A DNA stretch of 64,000 bases, from contig JACQZW010000006.1 of assembly GCA_016213675.1 (NCBI GenBank), positions 62,001-126,000 of the forward strand, in the 5' to 3' direction. This document shows, piece by piece, positions 44,819 to 53,960 of this stretch. Under the pieces are notes generated by a model. That model did not search any database and was not told the DNA's origin. It was given only the letters and a program-made list of their open reading frames with translations. The position numbers and the translations under genes were made by a program. Each line of letters opens with the position of its first letter. Position 1 is the first letter of the stretch. This DNA is from Acidobacteriota bacterium (GTDB lineage: Bacteria > Acidobacteriota > Thermoanaerobaculia > Thermoanaerobaculales > Thermoanaerobaculaceae).

Positions 44819-46930
44819 TTAGTACGTTGTAAGGGCGCGCATCGCGTCGAGGATCGACTCCGGCTGCGGCAGGGTGACCTCCTCGACCACCGGCGCGTAG
44901 GCCACGAAGACGTCCTTCGCGGCGCAGCGCCGCACCGGGGCGTCCAGGTACGGGAACAGCTCGTCCCCGATCCGCGCCGCGATCTCCGCGCCGTAGCCGA
45001 AAGACAGGGTGTCCTCGTGGACGATCAAGGCACGGTGGGTCCGGCGCACCGACTCCGCGATCGCCTCCCAGTCGTAGGGCGCCAGCGACCGCAGGTCGAG
45101 GACCTCGGCCTCTGCGCCGCTTTCCTCGGCCAGGCGCCTGGCGGCCTGCACCGACCGCACGACGGTGGCGCCGTAGGTGACGACCGTCAGGTCACCACCG
45201 TCCCGTACCTTGGCCGCGCAGCCGAACGGGATCGCGAAGTCCGGGCCGGGGTAGGCGCCCTTGTTGTGGGTCTGTCGGTAGAGGTGCTTGTGCTCCAGAA
45301 AGATGACCGGGTCGTCGCACCTGATGGCGGTGCGCAGGAGCCCGTTGGCGTCGAGCGCCGTGGCGGGCATGACGACGCGCAGCCCCGGGGTGTGCGTGAA
45401 CAGGACCTCGCCGCTCTGCGAGTGGTAGGGGCCGCCACCCTTGAGGTAGCCGCCGGTCGGCACGCGGATCACCACCGGCGACGACCACTCGCCGCCCGAG
45501 CGCCACCGCGTCGTCGCCAGCTCGTCGCGGATCTGCATGAACGCCGGCCAGATGTAGTCAAAGAACTGGATCTCGACCACCGGCTTGAGCCCGCGCATCG
45601 CCATCCCGACGGCACGGCCGACGATGTTCGCCTCCGCCAGCGGAGAGTTGAACACCCGCCGCGAGCCGTACAGCCGCTGCAGCCCGTGGGTGACCTTGAA
45701 CACGCCTCCCTTGCCCTTGACCTCGGCGAGCGTGGCCTCGTCCGAGGCGTCGGCGACGTCCTCGCCGAAGACGACGATGCGGTCGTCCCGAGCCATCTCG
45801 TCGCGCAAACAGGCGTTGAGCAGGTCGACCATCGTCTTGGGCGCCGGATCGGTGACCTGGGGCGCCGTGGCGCGGCTGCGGTCGGCGGGATCGACCGTGG
45901 GCGAATAGATGTGCTCCGCCCAGGTCGCGGGGTCGGGCTGGGGTTGCCTGACCGCCAGGTCCGCAGCCTCGTTGATCTCGGCGAGGACTTGCGCCTCGAT
46001 GGCGTCGAGCTCGTCCTGGGCGACGCCGTAGCGCTCGCGGAGCAGCCGGGCGGTCAGGACGATCGGGTCGCGCTCGGCCTCGCGCGCCCGCTCCTCGGCC
46101 GGCTTGTACAGCCGCTCGTCGTCCGACAGCGAGTGGGAGTACGGCCGTACGACGTGGGCGTGGACCAGCACCGGCCCCTCCCCCGCGCGCACCTTCGCCA
46201 CCGCATCGCCCATCGCCGCGTACGACCCGGCGTAGTCGCAGCCGTCGACCTCGACGATCGTCAGGTTCGGAAAGCCCCCCAGCAGCTTCGAGATCGAGCC
46301 GCCGGGAGTCTGCACGCCGACCGTGGTGGAGATGGCGTAGCCGTTGTCCTCGATCACGTAGAGCAGGGGCAGGCGCAGCGTACAGGCGGTGTTGATCGAC
46401 TCCCAGAACTCGCCCTGCGACGTCGTGCCGTCGCCGAGCGACACCCACACCACCTCGTCGGCGGACGCCTCGAAGCGCTCCTGGGCACGGTCCAGGGCGA
46501 GCGCGTACCTCCCCGCCTGGGCGAAGCCGGCAGCCTGCAGGCACTGGGTGCCGGTGGGCGACGAGCCCACCGGGCAATGCAGCCGCTTCTGCCCGAAGTG
46601 ACTGGGCATCTGCCGGCCGTGCGAGTCCGGGCCGGCCTCGGCGCCGACGCTCGCGAGGAACATCTCGTAGGGCGTGGCTCCCAGGGCAAGCATGAGCGCG
46701 CGGTCGCGGTAGTACGTGAAGAACCAGTCGCGCCGGGCGTCCAGGTGACGTGCCCCAGCCACCTGGATGGCCTCGTGTCCCGCCCCCGAGATCTGGAAGA
46801 AGCAGAGGTTCTGCTGCTTGAGCTGGACTTCCTTGTCGTCGACGCGGCGCGAGGTCAGCATCAGTCGGAACGCCGCGAGCACGTCCTCCTTCGGCAGCGC
46901 CGCGGTGTGGTTGTCGACAGCAGACGGCAT
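44819..46930 (-). CDS. Alpha-keto-acid dehydrogenase E1, alpha and beta subunits fused
   Basis: 703 residues. Residues about 1-355 are an E1-alpha domain with the thiamine-diphosphate motif [15 protein letters not shown], and about 375-703 an E1-beta domain ([30 protein letters not shown]). It decarboxylates a branched-chain 2-oxo acid or pyruvate and acylates a lipoyl E2. Fused E1 proteins of this layout are often annotated as 2-oxoisovalerate dehydrogenase. No E2 or E3 gene is in the window. ATG 46930 follows GGAGGAAACGG. Only 19 bases separate it from the QueD-like gene, so it heads the sphingolipid operon. Confidence 0.88.
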   Translation of the reverse strand: MPSAVDNHTAALPKEDVLAAFRLMLTSRRVDDKEVQLKQQNLCFFQISGAGHEAIQVAGARHLDARRDWFFTYYRDRALMLALGATPYEMFLASVGAEAGPDSHGRQMPSHFGQKRLHCPVGSSPTGTQCLQAAGFAQAGRYALALDRAQERFEASADEVVWVSLGDGTTSQGEFWESINTACTLRLPLLYVIEDNGYAISTTVGVQTPGGSISKLLGGFPNLTIVEVDGCDYAGSYAAMGDAVAKVRAGEGPVLVHAHVVRPYSHSLSDDERLYKPAEERAREAERDPIVLTARLLRERYGVAQDELDAIEAQVLAEINEAADLAVRQPQPDPATWAEHIYSPTVDPADRSRATAPQVTDPAPKTMVDLLNACLRDEMARDDRIVVFGEDVADASDEATLAEVKGKGGVFKVTHGLQRLYGSRRVFNSPLAEANIVGRAVGMAMRGLKPVVEIQFFDYIWPAFMQIRDELATTRWRSGGEWSSPVVIRVPTGGYLKGGGPYHSQSGEVLFTHTPGLRVVMPATALDANGLLRTAIRCDDPVIFLEHKHLYRQTHNKGAYPGPDFAIPFGCAAKVRDGGDLTVVTYGATVVRSVQAARRLAEESGAEAEVLDLRSLAPYDWEAIAESVRRTHRALIVHEDTLSFGYGAEIAARIGDELFPYLDAPVRRCAAKDVFVAYAPVVEEVTLPQPESILDAMRALTTY

Positions 46931-47181
46931 CCGTTTCCTCCTCCGCCTCGCCGCGGACGGATCGCGCGGAGATCCAGGGGTGCGACCCGGCACGAGGAGG
47001 ATATTTTAGACGAAATCTCGTTAGGCGTCCCCGATCGCCTTGCCAGGGGACCCCGGGCGACGTAGCTTGTGTGCAGAGAACGGTCAGTCAGGCGCAGGCG
47101 AACCGCGGGACGTCGTCGTAGCGTTTCGGACGAGACCGACGGGTTTCGGGGTTCGCGGGCGCTGGAGCGGAGGGTGGTGCC

Positions 47182-48027
47182 ATGTTCAAGCACATCGCCG
47201 TCGGGCTCGACGGATCCCCTCACGCCGCGGCAGCCGAGGAGCTCGCGCTCGCCTTCGCATCCCACTTCGGCGCCGTCGTGCACGGTGTCCACGTCATCGA
47301 CGCGACCTTCCTCGAGGGCGCCTTCATTACCGACATCTCAGGGGCGATGGGGTTCGAACCGTTCGTCAACCTGCAGCCCCAGGTGCTGTCGACGCTCGAG
47401 GACCTCGCGGCGACCGTCCGCGAGCGGTTCGACGAGCGTTGCCGCGCCACGGGCGCGAAAGGCGTGTTTCATCTCGAGCGCGCGGCCGTGGTGCAGGGCA
47501 TGCTGGCGTCCGCACGCATGGCCGACCTGCTCGTCGTCGGCCAGCGCGGCGTGTCCTCGCGGCTGCACGAGGACTCCCTGGGCAGGGTTGCGGGGGCGCT
47601 CCTGCGCCGCTCGCCGATCCCTGTCCTGGTCTGCCCGGAGAACCCGGTCCTGCCGAAGAAGCCTCTGCTGGCCTACGACGGGAGCCCGAAGTCGATCCGC
47701 GCGCTCCACGTGGCCGCCGAGCTCTGCCGATCACTCGCGCTGCCGCTCCTCGTCATGACGGTCGACGAGGATGCCGCACGCGGACGCGTCAGGCTCGACG
47801 AGGCCGCCGGATACCTGACCCCCTTCCGGATCGAGGCCGAGCTCCGCCGGGAGCCGGGCGAGGCGGTCGAGCAGGTTCTCCTCGGCCAGCTCGAGCCCGG
47901 CGACCTCGACCTGCTCTGCCTCGGTGCGCACGGCCACCGCCGCGTCGTCGAGCTGGTGCTCGGATCGACCACCGAGTACCTCGCCCGCCGCTCCCCGGTC
48001 CCGCTGCTTTGCACCACTCGGGAATAG
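47182..48027 (+). CDS. Universal stress protein, two UspA domains
   Basis: 281 residues made of two UspA-like halves. The first (about 1-150) begins FKHIAVGLDGSPHAAAAEE and ends VVGQRGVSSRLHEDSLGRVAGALLRRSPIPVLV; the second (about 158-281) begins PLLAYDGSPKSIRAL and ends LGAHGHRRVVELVLGSTTEYLARRSPVPLL, with the G-x2-G-x9-G-S/T-type ATP motif best preserved in the second half. Such proteins bind ATP and support survival under starvation or stress. ATG 47182 follows GGAGGGTGGTGCC. The 250 bases upstream, shared with the divergent E1 gene, include an AT-rich stretch at 46999-47022. Confidence 0.88.
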   Translation: MFKHIAVGLDGSPHAAAAEELALAFASHFGAVVHGVHVIDATFLEGAFITDISGAMGFEPFVNLQPQVLSTLEDLAATVRERFDERCRATGAKGVFHLERAAVVQGMLASARMADLLVVGQRGVSSRLHEDSLGRVAGALLRRSPIPVLVCPENPVLPKKPLLAYDGSPKSIRALHVAAELCRSLALPLLVMTVDEDAARGRVRLDEAAGYLTPFRIEAELRREPGEAVEQVLLGQLEPGDLDLLCLGAHGHRRVVELVLGSTTEYLARRSPVPLLCTTRE

Positions 48028-48173
48028 AGATAACGAACAGGCGACAGGCCGCCCGCCCCCTACACAGAGAGCACCACCACCCGGCCATCTCCCGCGGGGC
48101 AGGACCTTCCTCGAGAGAATCGACCGAGCGCAGGGGGTCCACGAGACCGGCTAGAATCGCCGCGGAGGTTAGC

Positions 48174-49130
48174 ATGCGCCCTCTCGACAAGGCTGCACTT
48201 GTGGCGGTTCGTGACTGCCTGGGACTCACATCGCACGAGACGCTGCTCCTCGTCACCGACCCGCCGATGCGGCCGCTCGCCAACGCCCTGGCCAGGGCCG
48301 CTCGTCCCCTCGCTCGCGAGGTCCTCGTCATCGAGTACCCCGTGCGCGAGCTCAACGGCCAGGAGCCTCCGGACCCGGTGCCGGGGGCGATGGCGGCCGT
48401 CGACGTCGTCCTCGCGGTCACCACGCGCTCCATCACGCACACAGCGGCCCGCCGTGCCGCCACCGCCGCCGGCACCCGCGTCGCCACCATGCCGGGCATC
48501 ACCAAGGACTGCCTGATCCGCACCATGAACGCCGACTACCCAAGCATCGCCACGCGCACCGAGCGCCTCACCGAACGGCTCACGGCGGCTCGGACCGCCC
48601 GGGTGACCAGCGCGGCAGGCACCGACATCACGATGCCCATCGACGGAATCGCGGCCATCGCCTCGACCGGCCTGATCCTGAAGCGCGGTCAGTGGGGGAA
48701 CCTGCCGTCCGGCGAGGCATACATGCGACCCGACGAGGGCAGGTCGGAGGGCGTCATCGTGGTCGACGGCTCGCTCGCCGGCATCGGGATGCTCGCCGAG
48801 CCCGTGCGCATCGTCGTCGAGAAGGGTCAGGCGGTGGCGGTCGAGGGCGGCGAGCAGGCCGCAGTGTTCCGCGAGCAGCTCGACAAGGTCGGCCCGCAGG
48901 CCCGCAACGTCGCCGAGCTGGGGGTCGGCACCAACGACCGCGCGATCCTGACCGGCAAGATCCTCGAGGACGAAAAGATCATGGGTACGGTCCACATCGC
49001 CTTCGGCAACAACGCGTCGATGGGTGGGACCGTCGCCATCGCGTTCCACGTCGACGGGATCCTGCTCAAGCCCACGCTCGAGCTCGACGGCGAGGTGATC
49101 CTGCGCGACGGACAGGCGCTATTCGACTGA
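48174..49130 (+). CDS. M29-like aminopeptidase (COG2309)
   Basis: 318 residues. The sequence matches the leucyl-aminopeptidase/aminopeptidase T-like group: THTAARRAA, the GQWGNLPSGEAYMRPDEGRSEG block, and ELGVGTNDRAILTGKILEDEKIMGTVHIAFGNN-type sequence (Glu, Glu, His metal ligands). It is shorter than the 400-residue thermophilic M29 enzymes, and some relatives of this length are dioxygenases such as NicX, so peptidase activity is not proven. ATG 48174 has GGAGGTTAGC directly upstream, and TAGAAT at 48152-48157 is a possible -10. It is followed by a repeat array. Confidence 0.8.
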   Translation: MRPLDKAALVAVRDCLGLTSHETLLLVTDPPMRPLANALARAARPLAREVLVIEYPVRELNGQEPPDPVPGAMAAVDVVLAVTTRSITHTAARRAATAAGTRVATMPGITKDCLIRTMNADYPSIATRTERLTERLTAARTARVTSAAGTDITMPIDGIAAIASTGLILKRGQWGNLPSGEAYMRPDEGRSEGVIVVDGSLAGIGMLAEPVRIVVEKGQAVAVEGGEQAAVFREQLDKVGPQARNVAELGVGTNDRAILTGKILEDEKIMGTVHIAFGNNASMGGTVAIAFHVDGILLKPTLELDGEVILRDGQALFD

Positions 49131-49280
49131 GGAGGGTGCCCCCGACCGCCCACCCAGGCTTGCCCACCCTGCCACCCCTCCAGGGTTGCCCTCCCGGCCA
49201 TCCACCCAGGGTTGAAGAACTACCGAATCAGGATTTCATCCCTATCCCGGTTCAACCCTTCAACCCTTCAACCCTTCTTC
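49131..49280. repeat. Tandem CCCACCCAGGGTTG units with TTCAACCC tail, copy 2
   Basis: About three units near GACCGCCCACCCAGGCTTG and CATCCACCCAGGGTTGAAG, then about 40 bases and three TTCAACCC-type repeats. The architecture equals that at 32744-32957 and again lies between converging genes. The tail runs into the NUDIX gene: it codes for its final residues (EEGLKG) and stop. Confidence 0.75.
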
Positions 49281-49676
49281 CACCAAGATGCGGACGAGCT
49301 CGGCGTCGGCGGGCGGCGTTTGGAGCGTGGCGAGCTCGGCCGGCGTCACCCAGCGGACCTCCTGGCCCTGGAGCCCCCGTGGGACGCCTGAAGCGAGCCG
49401 CGCCCGGTAGAAGAGCAGGAGGATCTCCCTCGACGGGTCCCGGTGCCAGGAGAACGTGATCGGGTCGCCGACGTCGGCGGCCACACCCAGCTCCTCGCGG
49501 AGCTCGCGGGTCAGAGCCTCCTCCGCGGTCTCACCGGCCTCCACGGCACCGCCGGGGAACTCCCAGAGCCCCTCGAGGTGCTGCCCGGGAGCGCGGCGGG
49601 CCACGAGGAACCTCCCGCCGGCATCGCGCACCACGGCGGCGACGACCAGCCGGCGCTCAGGGCTTCGCGGGACCAT
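49260..49676 (-). CDS. NUDIX hydrolase (MutT-like)
   Basis: 138 residues with a complete Nudix box (GGAVEAGETAEEALTRELRE followed by ELGV). Preceding it is the LEGLWEFPGG segment of MutT-type 8-oxo-dGTP or nucleoside-triphosphate pyrophosphatases. ATG 49676 overlaps the 3' end of the parvulin gene by 20 bases. The C-terminal residues come from the adjacent TTCAACCC repeat. With mazG close by on the same strand, a nucleotide-pool sanitation role is likely. Confidence 0.88.
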   Translation of the reverse strand: MVPRSPERRLVVAAVVRDAGGRFLVARRAPGQHLEGLWEFPGGAVEAGETAEEALTRELREELGVAADVGDPITFSWHRDPSREILLLFYRARLASGVPRGLQGQEVRWVTPAELATLQTPPADAELVRILVEEGLKG

Positions 49677-50718
49677 TGGTGGGACCCGCCGTCACCGGTG
49701 CAGGCGGCGGAGTGGCGGTCGCTCCCCCGCGTTGGGCCCCCGGCCCGGCGGCGGGCTGGCCGGCGCCCGAGGCGGCGAGCGCGGCCTGGATCGCGGGATC
49801 GAGGACCTCGACCTTGACGGTCGACGAGCGGGCGGCCGCGTAGCGTTGCACCGCCTCGTTGACCTTCTGGTCTTTGAGGTGCTTCGTCAGCCGCGCCTGC
49901 ACGGCCTCGAAAGACTCCGTCGACGCTGGCGCCTTCTCGTCCACCTTGAAGATGAAATAGCCGAACGGGGTCTTGAGCGGTGGCGACGACGCCCCCGGCT
50001 TGAGGTCGGCGAACGATTTCTCCAGCTCCGGCGGGAGACCGCCCCTCGGGACCCAGCCGACCTCGCCGCCCTTGCTCTTCGACGCATGATCTGACGCGGC
50101 GGCGGCGACCGCGGCGAAGTCCTCACCGACCACGACGCGCTGGTAGGCCGCGTCGATCCGGGCTTTTGCCGCGTTGACCTTCGCTTGGTCGGCGCTCGGC
50201 GGGATCTCGGCGACGATCATCCGCAGCTTGAACCGCTCGGGCCGGGTGAACTGCTGCGGGTGCCCGTCGTAGTACGCCCTCACCTCCTGGTCGGAGACGG
50301 TCACCGAGGGCGCGATCTTCAGGTCGATGAACGCCTGGATGAGCTGCCGCTTGCTCTCGAGCTGGGAGAGCTCCGCCTCGGTCAGCCCCGAGTCGGCGAG
50401 CATCTTGGCGAACCGTTCGGGTCCGTCCTGCGCCCGCTGCTTGTCCAGCGCCGCCTGGACCTTCGGCTGGTCGGCGGCGAGCTTCGCGTCATGCGCCGCA
50501 ACGACGAGGACCTCCCGAACGACGAGCTGGTCGACTGCCAGCCGGACCACGCTGTTTTGGTCGAGGCTGGCCCCCCGCGCCATCTGAATGGCGCTGGTGG
50601 CGACCTTGAACTGCCCCGCGCTGATCTCGACCCCACCGATCCGAAGTACCGGCTGCGCCGCGAGCGCAGGCAACGCCGCCAGCACCGACAAGACGACCAG
50701 AACCCTTGATGAACGCAT
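49657..50718 (-). CDS. Periplasmic parvulin-type peptidyl-prolyl isomerase
   Basis: 353 residues. A signal peptide (ending ALPALAAQP), a SurA_N/PrsA-like helical domain (about 25-165), a parvulin domain (about 170-275, with DHASKSKGGEVGWVPRGGLPPELEKSFADLKPG and PFGYFIFKVDEK), and a Pro/Ala/Gly-rich C-terminal tail. It probably chaperones envelope proteins. ATG 50718 fits the signal peptide. It overlaps the NUDIX gene downstream, which is functionally unrelated. Confidence 0.88.
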   Translation of the reverse strand: MRSSRVLVVLSVLAALPALAAQPVLRIGGVEISAGQFKVATSAIQMARGASLDQNSVVRLAVDQLVVREVLVVAAHDAKLAADQPKVQAALDKQRAQDGPERFAKMLADSGLTEAELSQLESKRQLIQAFIDLKIAPSVTVSDQEVRAYYDGHPQQFTRPERFKLRMIVAEIPPSADQAKVNAAKARIDAAYQRVVVGEDFAAVAAAASDHASKSKGGEVGWVPRGGLPPELEKSFADLKPGASSPPLKTPFGYFIFKVDEKAPASTESFEAVQARLTKHLKDQKVNEAVQRYAAARSSTVKVEVLDPAIQAALAASGAGQPAAGPGAQRGGATATPPPAPVTAGPTNGPAKP

Positions 50719-50807
50719 GACTTAACCTCCGTGTTGACGATCGACCCGACGGCGAACGTTACGCGCGGGCGTCGTCGAAGTCAAACCGGTTTGAGCTGCG
50801 GGAACGG

Positions 50808-51608
50808 TCAGGCGCGGTCATCGCTCTCGCCGACCTTGACCTCGTCCCAGAGGGCATCGAGCTCGGTCAGGCCCATCGCCGCGAGTGTGAGCCCTCGGGC
50901 GCGGGCGAGCTGCTCCATCGCCGAGAACCGGCGGGCGAACTTGTCGTTGGCCGACTGCAGGGCGGCCTCGGGATCGAAGCCGAGCTGCCGGGCCAGGTTG
51001 GCCATGACGAACAGGACATCGCCCAGCTCGTCCCGGGCTCGCGCCTGCCGTCCCTCGTCGAGCGGGGACCGCAGCTCCACGGCCAGCTCCGAGACCTCCT
51101 CCTCCAGCTTGGTGACCACGTCCTCGACGCGTTCCCAGTCGAAGCCCACCGCGGCGGCCTTCTCGGTGATCCGCATCGCCTTGAGCAAGGCCGGCAGGTG
51201 GCGCGGCACACCCGCGAGTGCACCGTCCTTGGTGCGCTCCTGCTGCTTGATCGCCTCCCAGTTGCGAATGACGTCGCCGGTGGACGCGATCTCGACGTCG
51301 CCGAAGACGTGGGGGTGCCGGCGGACCATCTTGGCGTGCACACCCTGGCACACGGCGTCGGCGTCGAACCAGCCCTTCTCGCTGGCCATCTGCGCGACGA
51401 AGACGATGTGGAAGAGGAGGTCGCCGAGCTCGCCGGCCAGCATCGCCGGTTCCGGAGCGGTGATCGCGTCCACGACCTCGTAGGTCTCCTCGATGAGGTA
51501 GGCCCGCAGGCTCTCGAACGTCTGCTCGCGATCCCAGGGGCAGCCGCCCGGTCCGCGAAGGCGCGCACAGAGCTCGACGAGCTCGTCGAAGGGCCGCTTC
51601 TCGCTCAC
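50808..51608 (-). CDS. mazG: Nucleoside triphosphate pyrophosphohydrolase MazG
   Basis: 266 residues with two MazG domains: the first has CPWDREQTFESLRAYLIEETYEV and ELGDLLFHIVF, the second ELGDVLFVMANLARQLG with the EExxE pattern in between. It hydrolyses non-canonical or excess NTPs to NMP and pyrophosphate. The start is GTG 51608, and TATACT on the minus strand (51622-51617) lies only eight bases before it, which suggests a leaderless or nearly leaderless transcript. It diverges from the DUF1844 gene. Confidence 0.93.
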   Translation of the reverse strand: MSEKRPFDELVELCARLRGPGGCPWDREQTFESLRAYLIEETYEVVDAITAPEPAMLAGELGDLLFHIVFVAQMASEKGWFDADAVCQGVHAKMVRRHPHVFGDVEIASTGDVIRNWEAIKQQERTKDGALAGVPRHLPALLKAMRITEKAAAVGFDWERVEDVVTKLEEEVSELAVELRSPLDEGRQARARDELGDVLFVMANLARQLGFDPEAALQSANDKFARRFSAMEQLARARGLTLAAMGLTELDALWDEVKVGESDDRA

Positions 51609-51616
51609 GGCCGGCG

Positions 51617-51622
51617 AGTATA
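51617..51622 (-). promoter_or_regulatory. Possible -10 box for mazG
   Basis: TATACT on the minus strand is eight bases from the GTG start, so the transcript would have almost no leader. The same hexamer precedes the tat operon. No -35 is visible. Confidence 0.4.
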
Positions 51623-51713
51623 GCTGCGCCGAGGCGGAGAGGCTCGTCGCCGCGCTTGTCGCCTTCCCGCGAAGTGCGTAAGATGTTCGGGAAACCGACG
51701 TGAGGAGGGTGCC

Positions 51714-52145
51714 GTGGGAGAGGAAGGGAGGGGCGGCAAGGTCAAGGTGATCGACCGCCGGTGGCTCGATGCGGAAGGCGAGCTGCGGGAGGGTGTCAGC
51801 TTCCCCGAGCCCGCGCCCGATCCCGCGCCGGCTGCGGCGGAGGCTGTGGAGTCACCTGCCCCGACCGAGCCTGCGCCGGTCCAGCCGGGCGCCGACGCGC
51901 TTCCACCTGTGGGTTTGCCCGCAGGGGTGTTGCTCGAGCTGGTCGACGTGCTCACCCAGTACGCCATGGCCTTCCTGACGGGACAGGTCCCCGGCGTCGG
52001 GCATGACCCGGAGGCGGCGCGCCTCTTCATCGACCTGCTCACCGAGGTGCAACGGAGGACGGCAGGCAAGGCGTCACCACAGGAAGCGAAGGTCCTGGAC
52101 GATGTTCTCTTCCAGCTCCGTGCGCTCTACATTTCGCCGCGCTAG
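51714..52145 (+). CDS. DUF1844 family protein
   Basis: 143 residues. An N-terminal KVKVIDRRWLDAEGELRE block, a Pro/Ala-rich linker (about 30-65), and a C-terminal helical DUF1844 domain (VLLELVDVLTQYAMAFLTGQ and ARLFIDLLTEVQRRT). The family is common in Acidobacteriota and delta-proteobacteria; its function is unknown. GTG 51714 follows GAGGAGGGTGCC, and TAAGAT at 51679-51684 is a possible -10. It overlaps the next gene by 44 bases. Confidence 0.83.
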   Translation: MGEEGRGGKVKVIDRRWLDAEGELREGVSFPEPAPDPAPAAAEAVESPAPTEPAPVQPGADALPPVGLPAGVLLELVDVLTQYAMAFLTGQVPGVGHDPEAARLFIDLLTEVQRRTAGKASPQEAKVLDDVLFQLRALYISPR

Positions 52146-53958
52146 CGCACTGCTGCTCGCGCTCCTGCCGTCGATCGCGGCAGCATCGGTGCCGGCCGAT
52201 CGCAACCGCACCGGTGACATCGATCAGGCATGGTACCGGCTCGTCGAGGTCCTCGACCCACTCGACCCCGAGCTGCTCCAGGAGCGGACCGACGAGCTGG
52301 TCCAGGTTTCGAGTCGCCTCGAGCTGGAGCGTCTGACGCCACTGGCCCTGGCGCTGGTCGCGCGGGCGCGAACCCTTCCGCCGGCGCAGGCCGAACAGGT
52401 TCTCGTCCAGGCGACACGCCTCGATCCCGGCAGCGCGGAGGCGTGGTTTGCCGTCGCCGACGCGCGCCTCCGCAAGGCGGCGCTGTTCCCGGCGGTCCCG
52501 GCGTTCGCCCACGGCTGCGGCGCGCTCGTGCGCGACCTCCGGTCGTCGGCCGTCGTCGGGTCGGGTTTCGTCATCTCCCTCCTCATCGTCCTCCTGGCCG
52601 GCCTCGGACTGTGGTCCGTGCTTGCCGTCAGGCACGCCTTCCTCCGCCTCTGGCACGACTTGAACGAGCTGGCGGCCCGATGGCGCCTCGGTGCGCACGG
52701 ACCGGTCTTCGCGGTCGTCGTGCTTACGTTGCCGCTCTTCATCGGAGGCGACCCACTGTGGCTCCTCCTCTGGTTGCTCGCACTCTCGTGGGCCTACCTC
52801 CCCGCCGCCCAGCGATTCTTCGGGGTCCTTGCCCTGGCGCTGACCGCCGCCACGCCGACCGTTCTCGAGCTCGCGTTCGGCCGGCTGACCCACCCACCCA
52901 ACGCCGTCTACCAGGGCGTGTACCTCCTCGCCGAGCATCGCTATGAGCCGCAGGTCCTGGAGGAGCTGGTGGCACTGGGGGACCTGTTCGCCGACGACGC
53001 CGACTTCCGCCGGCTCCAGGGCGACTGCTATCGCCAGACCGGACTCCTCGACTCCGCTGCCTGGGCCTACCGGGAGGGGCTCCGCCTCGCGCCCGGGAAC
53101 GGCCCGCTGTCCCTCGGCCTCGGCACGATCCACTACCTGCAGGGGGACTTCAACTCGGCGGTTGCCGCCCTGCAGGTCGCTCGCGACGCGGGAGCGGACC
53201 CGCTCGCCAGCAACTACAACCTCTCGCTGACCTACGCGCAGACCTACCACTTCCGCGAAAGCGACGAGGCGATCGCCGCCGCGCGGCAGGCAGGTGAGGC
53301 CCGGCTACGATCGCTGACTCGCGGCCGGGAGCACCAACTGCTGCTCCCCGCCTTCTCCGCCGCCGATGCGAGGTCGCTGCTGGACCGGAAGGACCCCGTC
53401 CTGCTGCTCAACCGCGGCGTGCTGTCGCCGCCGCTGATCCGCGAGCGCACGTTCTTCCACCCCCTTACCGTGGCCAGCCTGCTGGCCCTCGTCATCGCCA
53501 TCGCGGGCTATCTCGCCAGGGAGCGGACCATCGGCTTCGCTACCGCGTGCGTCAAGTGCGGACGACCGTTCTGCCGCTACTGCAAGCTCTCCCAGGAGAG
53601 TCAGAGCTACTGCACGCAGTGCGTCAACATCTTCTTGAAGAAGGACATGGTGGCAGTCGACGCGCAGCTCGCCAAGCGCCGCCAGCTCCGCCGATTCCAT
53701 CTTGCCCGTAGGATCGAGCGACGGGTGACGGATGTCCTTCTCCCGGGCCTCGGCGTCGCCCTGGGCGGCAGGCCGCTCATCGGGTTCCCGATCATGGCCG
53801 TCGCGGCGACGTGCCTGACGATCGCATTGCTTTGGCTCCCGAAGTTCGTCGCCCCTGCCCTCCTCCACGTCTCGCTCGGACCGGTCGAGCTCGCGGCCGG
53901 GGTGGGTTGGCTCGCCTGCGCCGTGGTGGCGCAGGTCGTCGAGACGGAGCGGAGGTAG
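52102..53958 (+). CDS. TPR membrane protein with a zinc-ribbon-like motif
   Basis: 618 residues. A signal peptide (ending PSIAAASVPA) precedes an N-terminal helical domain, three or four transmembrane helices (about 150-260) and a TPR region (about 285-420). Another transmembrane helix near 470 is followed by the cysteine cluster CVKCGRPFCRYCK...YCTQC, and two further helices. The cysteines look like a zinc ribbon facing the cytoplasm. ATG 52102 is chosen for the signal peptide and overlaps DUF1844. It ends two bases before the DUF4388 gene, so the three genes form an operon. I do not recognise the family. Confidence 0.7.
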   Translation: MFSSSSVRSTFRRASALLLALLPSIAAASVPADRNRTGDIDQAWYRLVEVLDPLDPELLQERTDELVQVSSRLELERLTPLALALVARARTLPPAQAEQVLVQATRLDPGSAEAWFAVADARLRKAALFPAVPAFAHGCGALVRDLRSSAVVGSGFVISLLIVLLAGLGLWSVLAVRHAFLRLWHDLNELAARWRLGAHGPVFAVVVLTLPLFIGGDPLWLLLWLLALSWAYLPAAQRFFGVLALALTAATPTVLELAFGRLTHPPNAVYQGVYLLAEHRYEPQVLEELVALGDLFADDADFRRLQGDCYRQTGLLDSAAWAYREGLRLAPGNGPLSLGLGTIHYLQGDFNSAVAALQVARDAGADPLASNYNLSLTYAQTYHFRESDEAIAAARQAGEARLRSLTRGREHQLLLPAFSAADARSLLDRKDPVLLLNRGVLSPPLIRERTFFHPLTVASLLALVIAIAGYLARERTIGFATACVKCGRPFCRYCKLSQESQSYCTQCVNIFLKKDMVAVDAQLAKRRQLRRFHLARRIERRVTDVLLPGLGVALGGRPLIGFPIMAVAATCLTIALLWLPKFVAPALLHVSLGPVELAAGVGWLACAVVAQVVETERR

Positions 53959-53960
53959 CC

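Noticed and set aside
46994-47030. Complete promoter for the E1 operon
   Set aside because: The AT-rich stretch contains TAAAAT on the minus strand, but no -35 at a suitable distance, so it is mentioned only as a likely promoter region.
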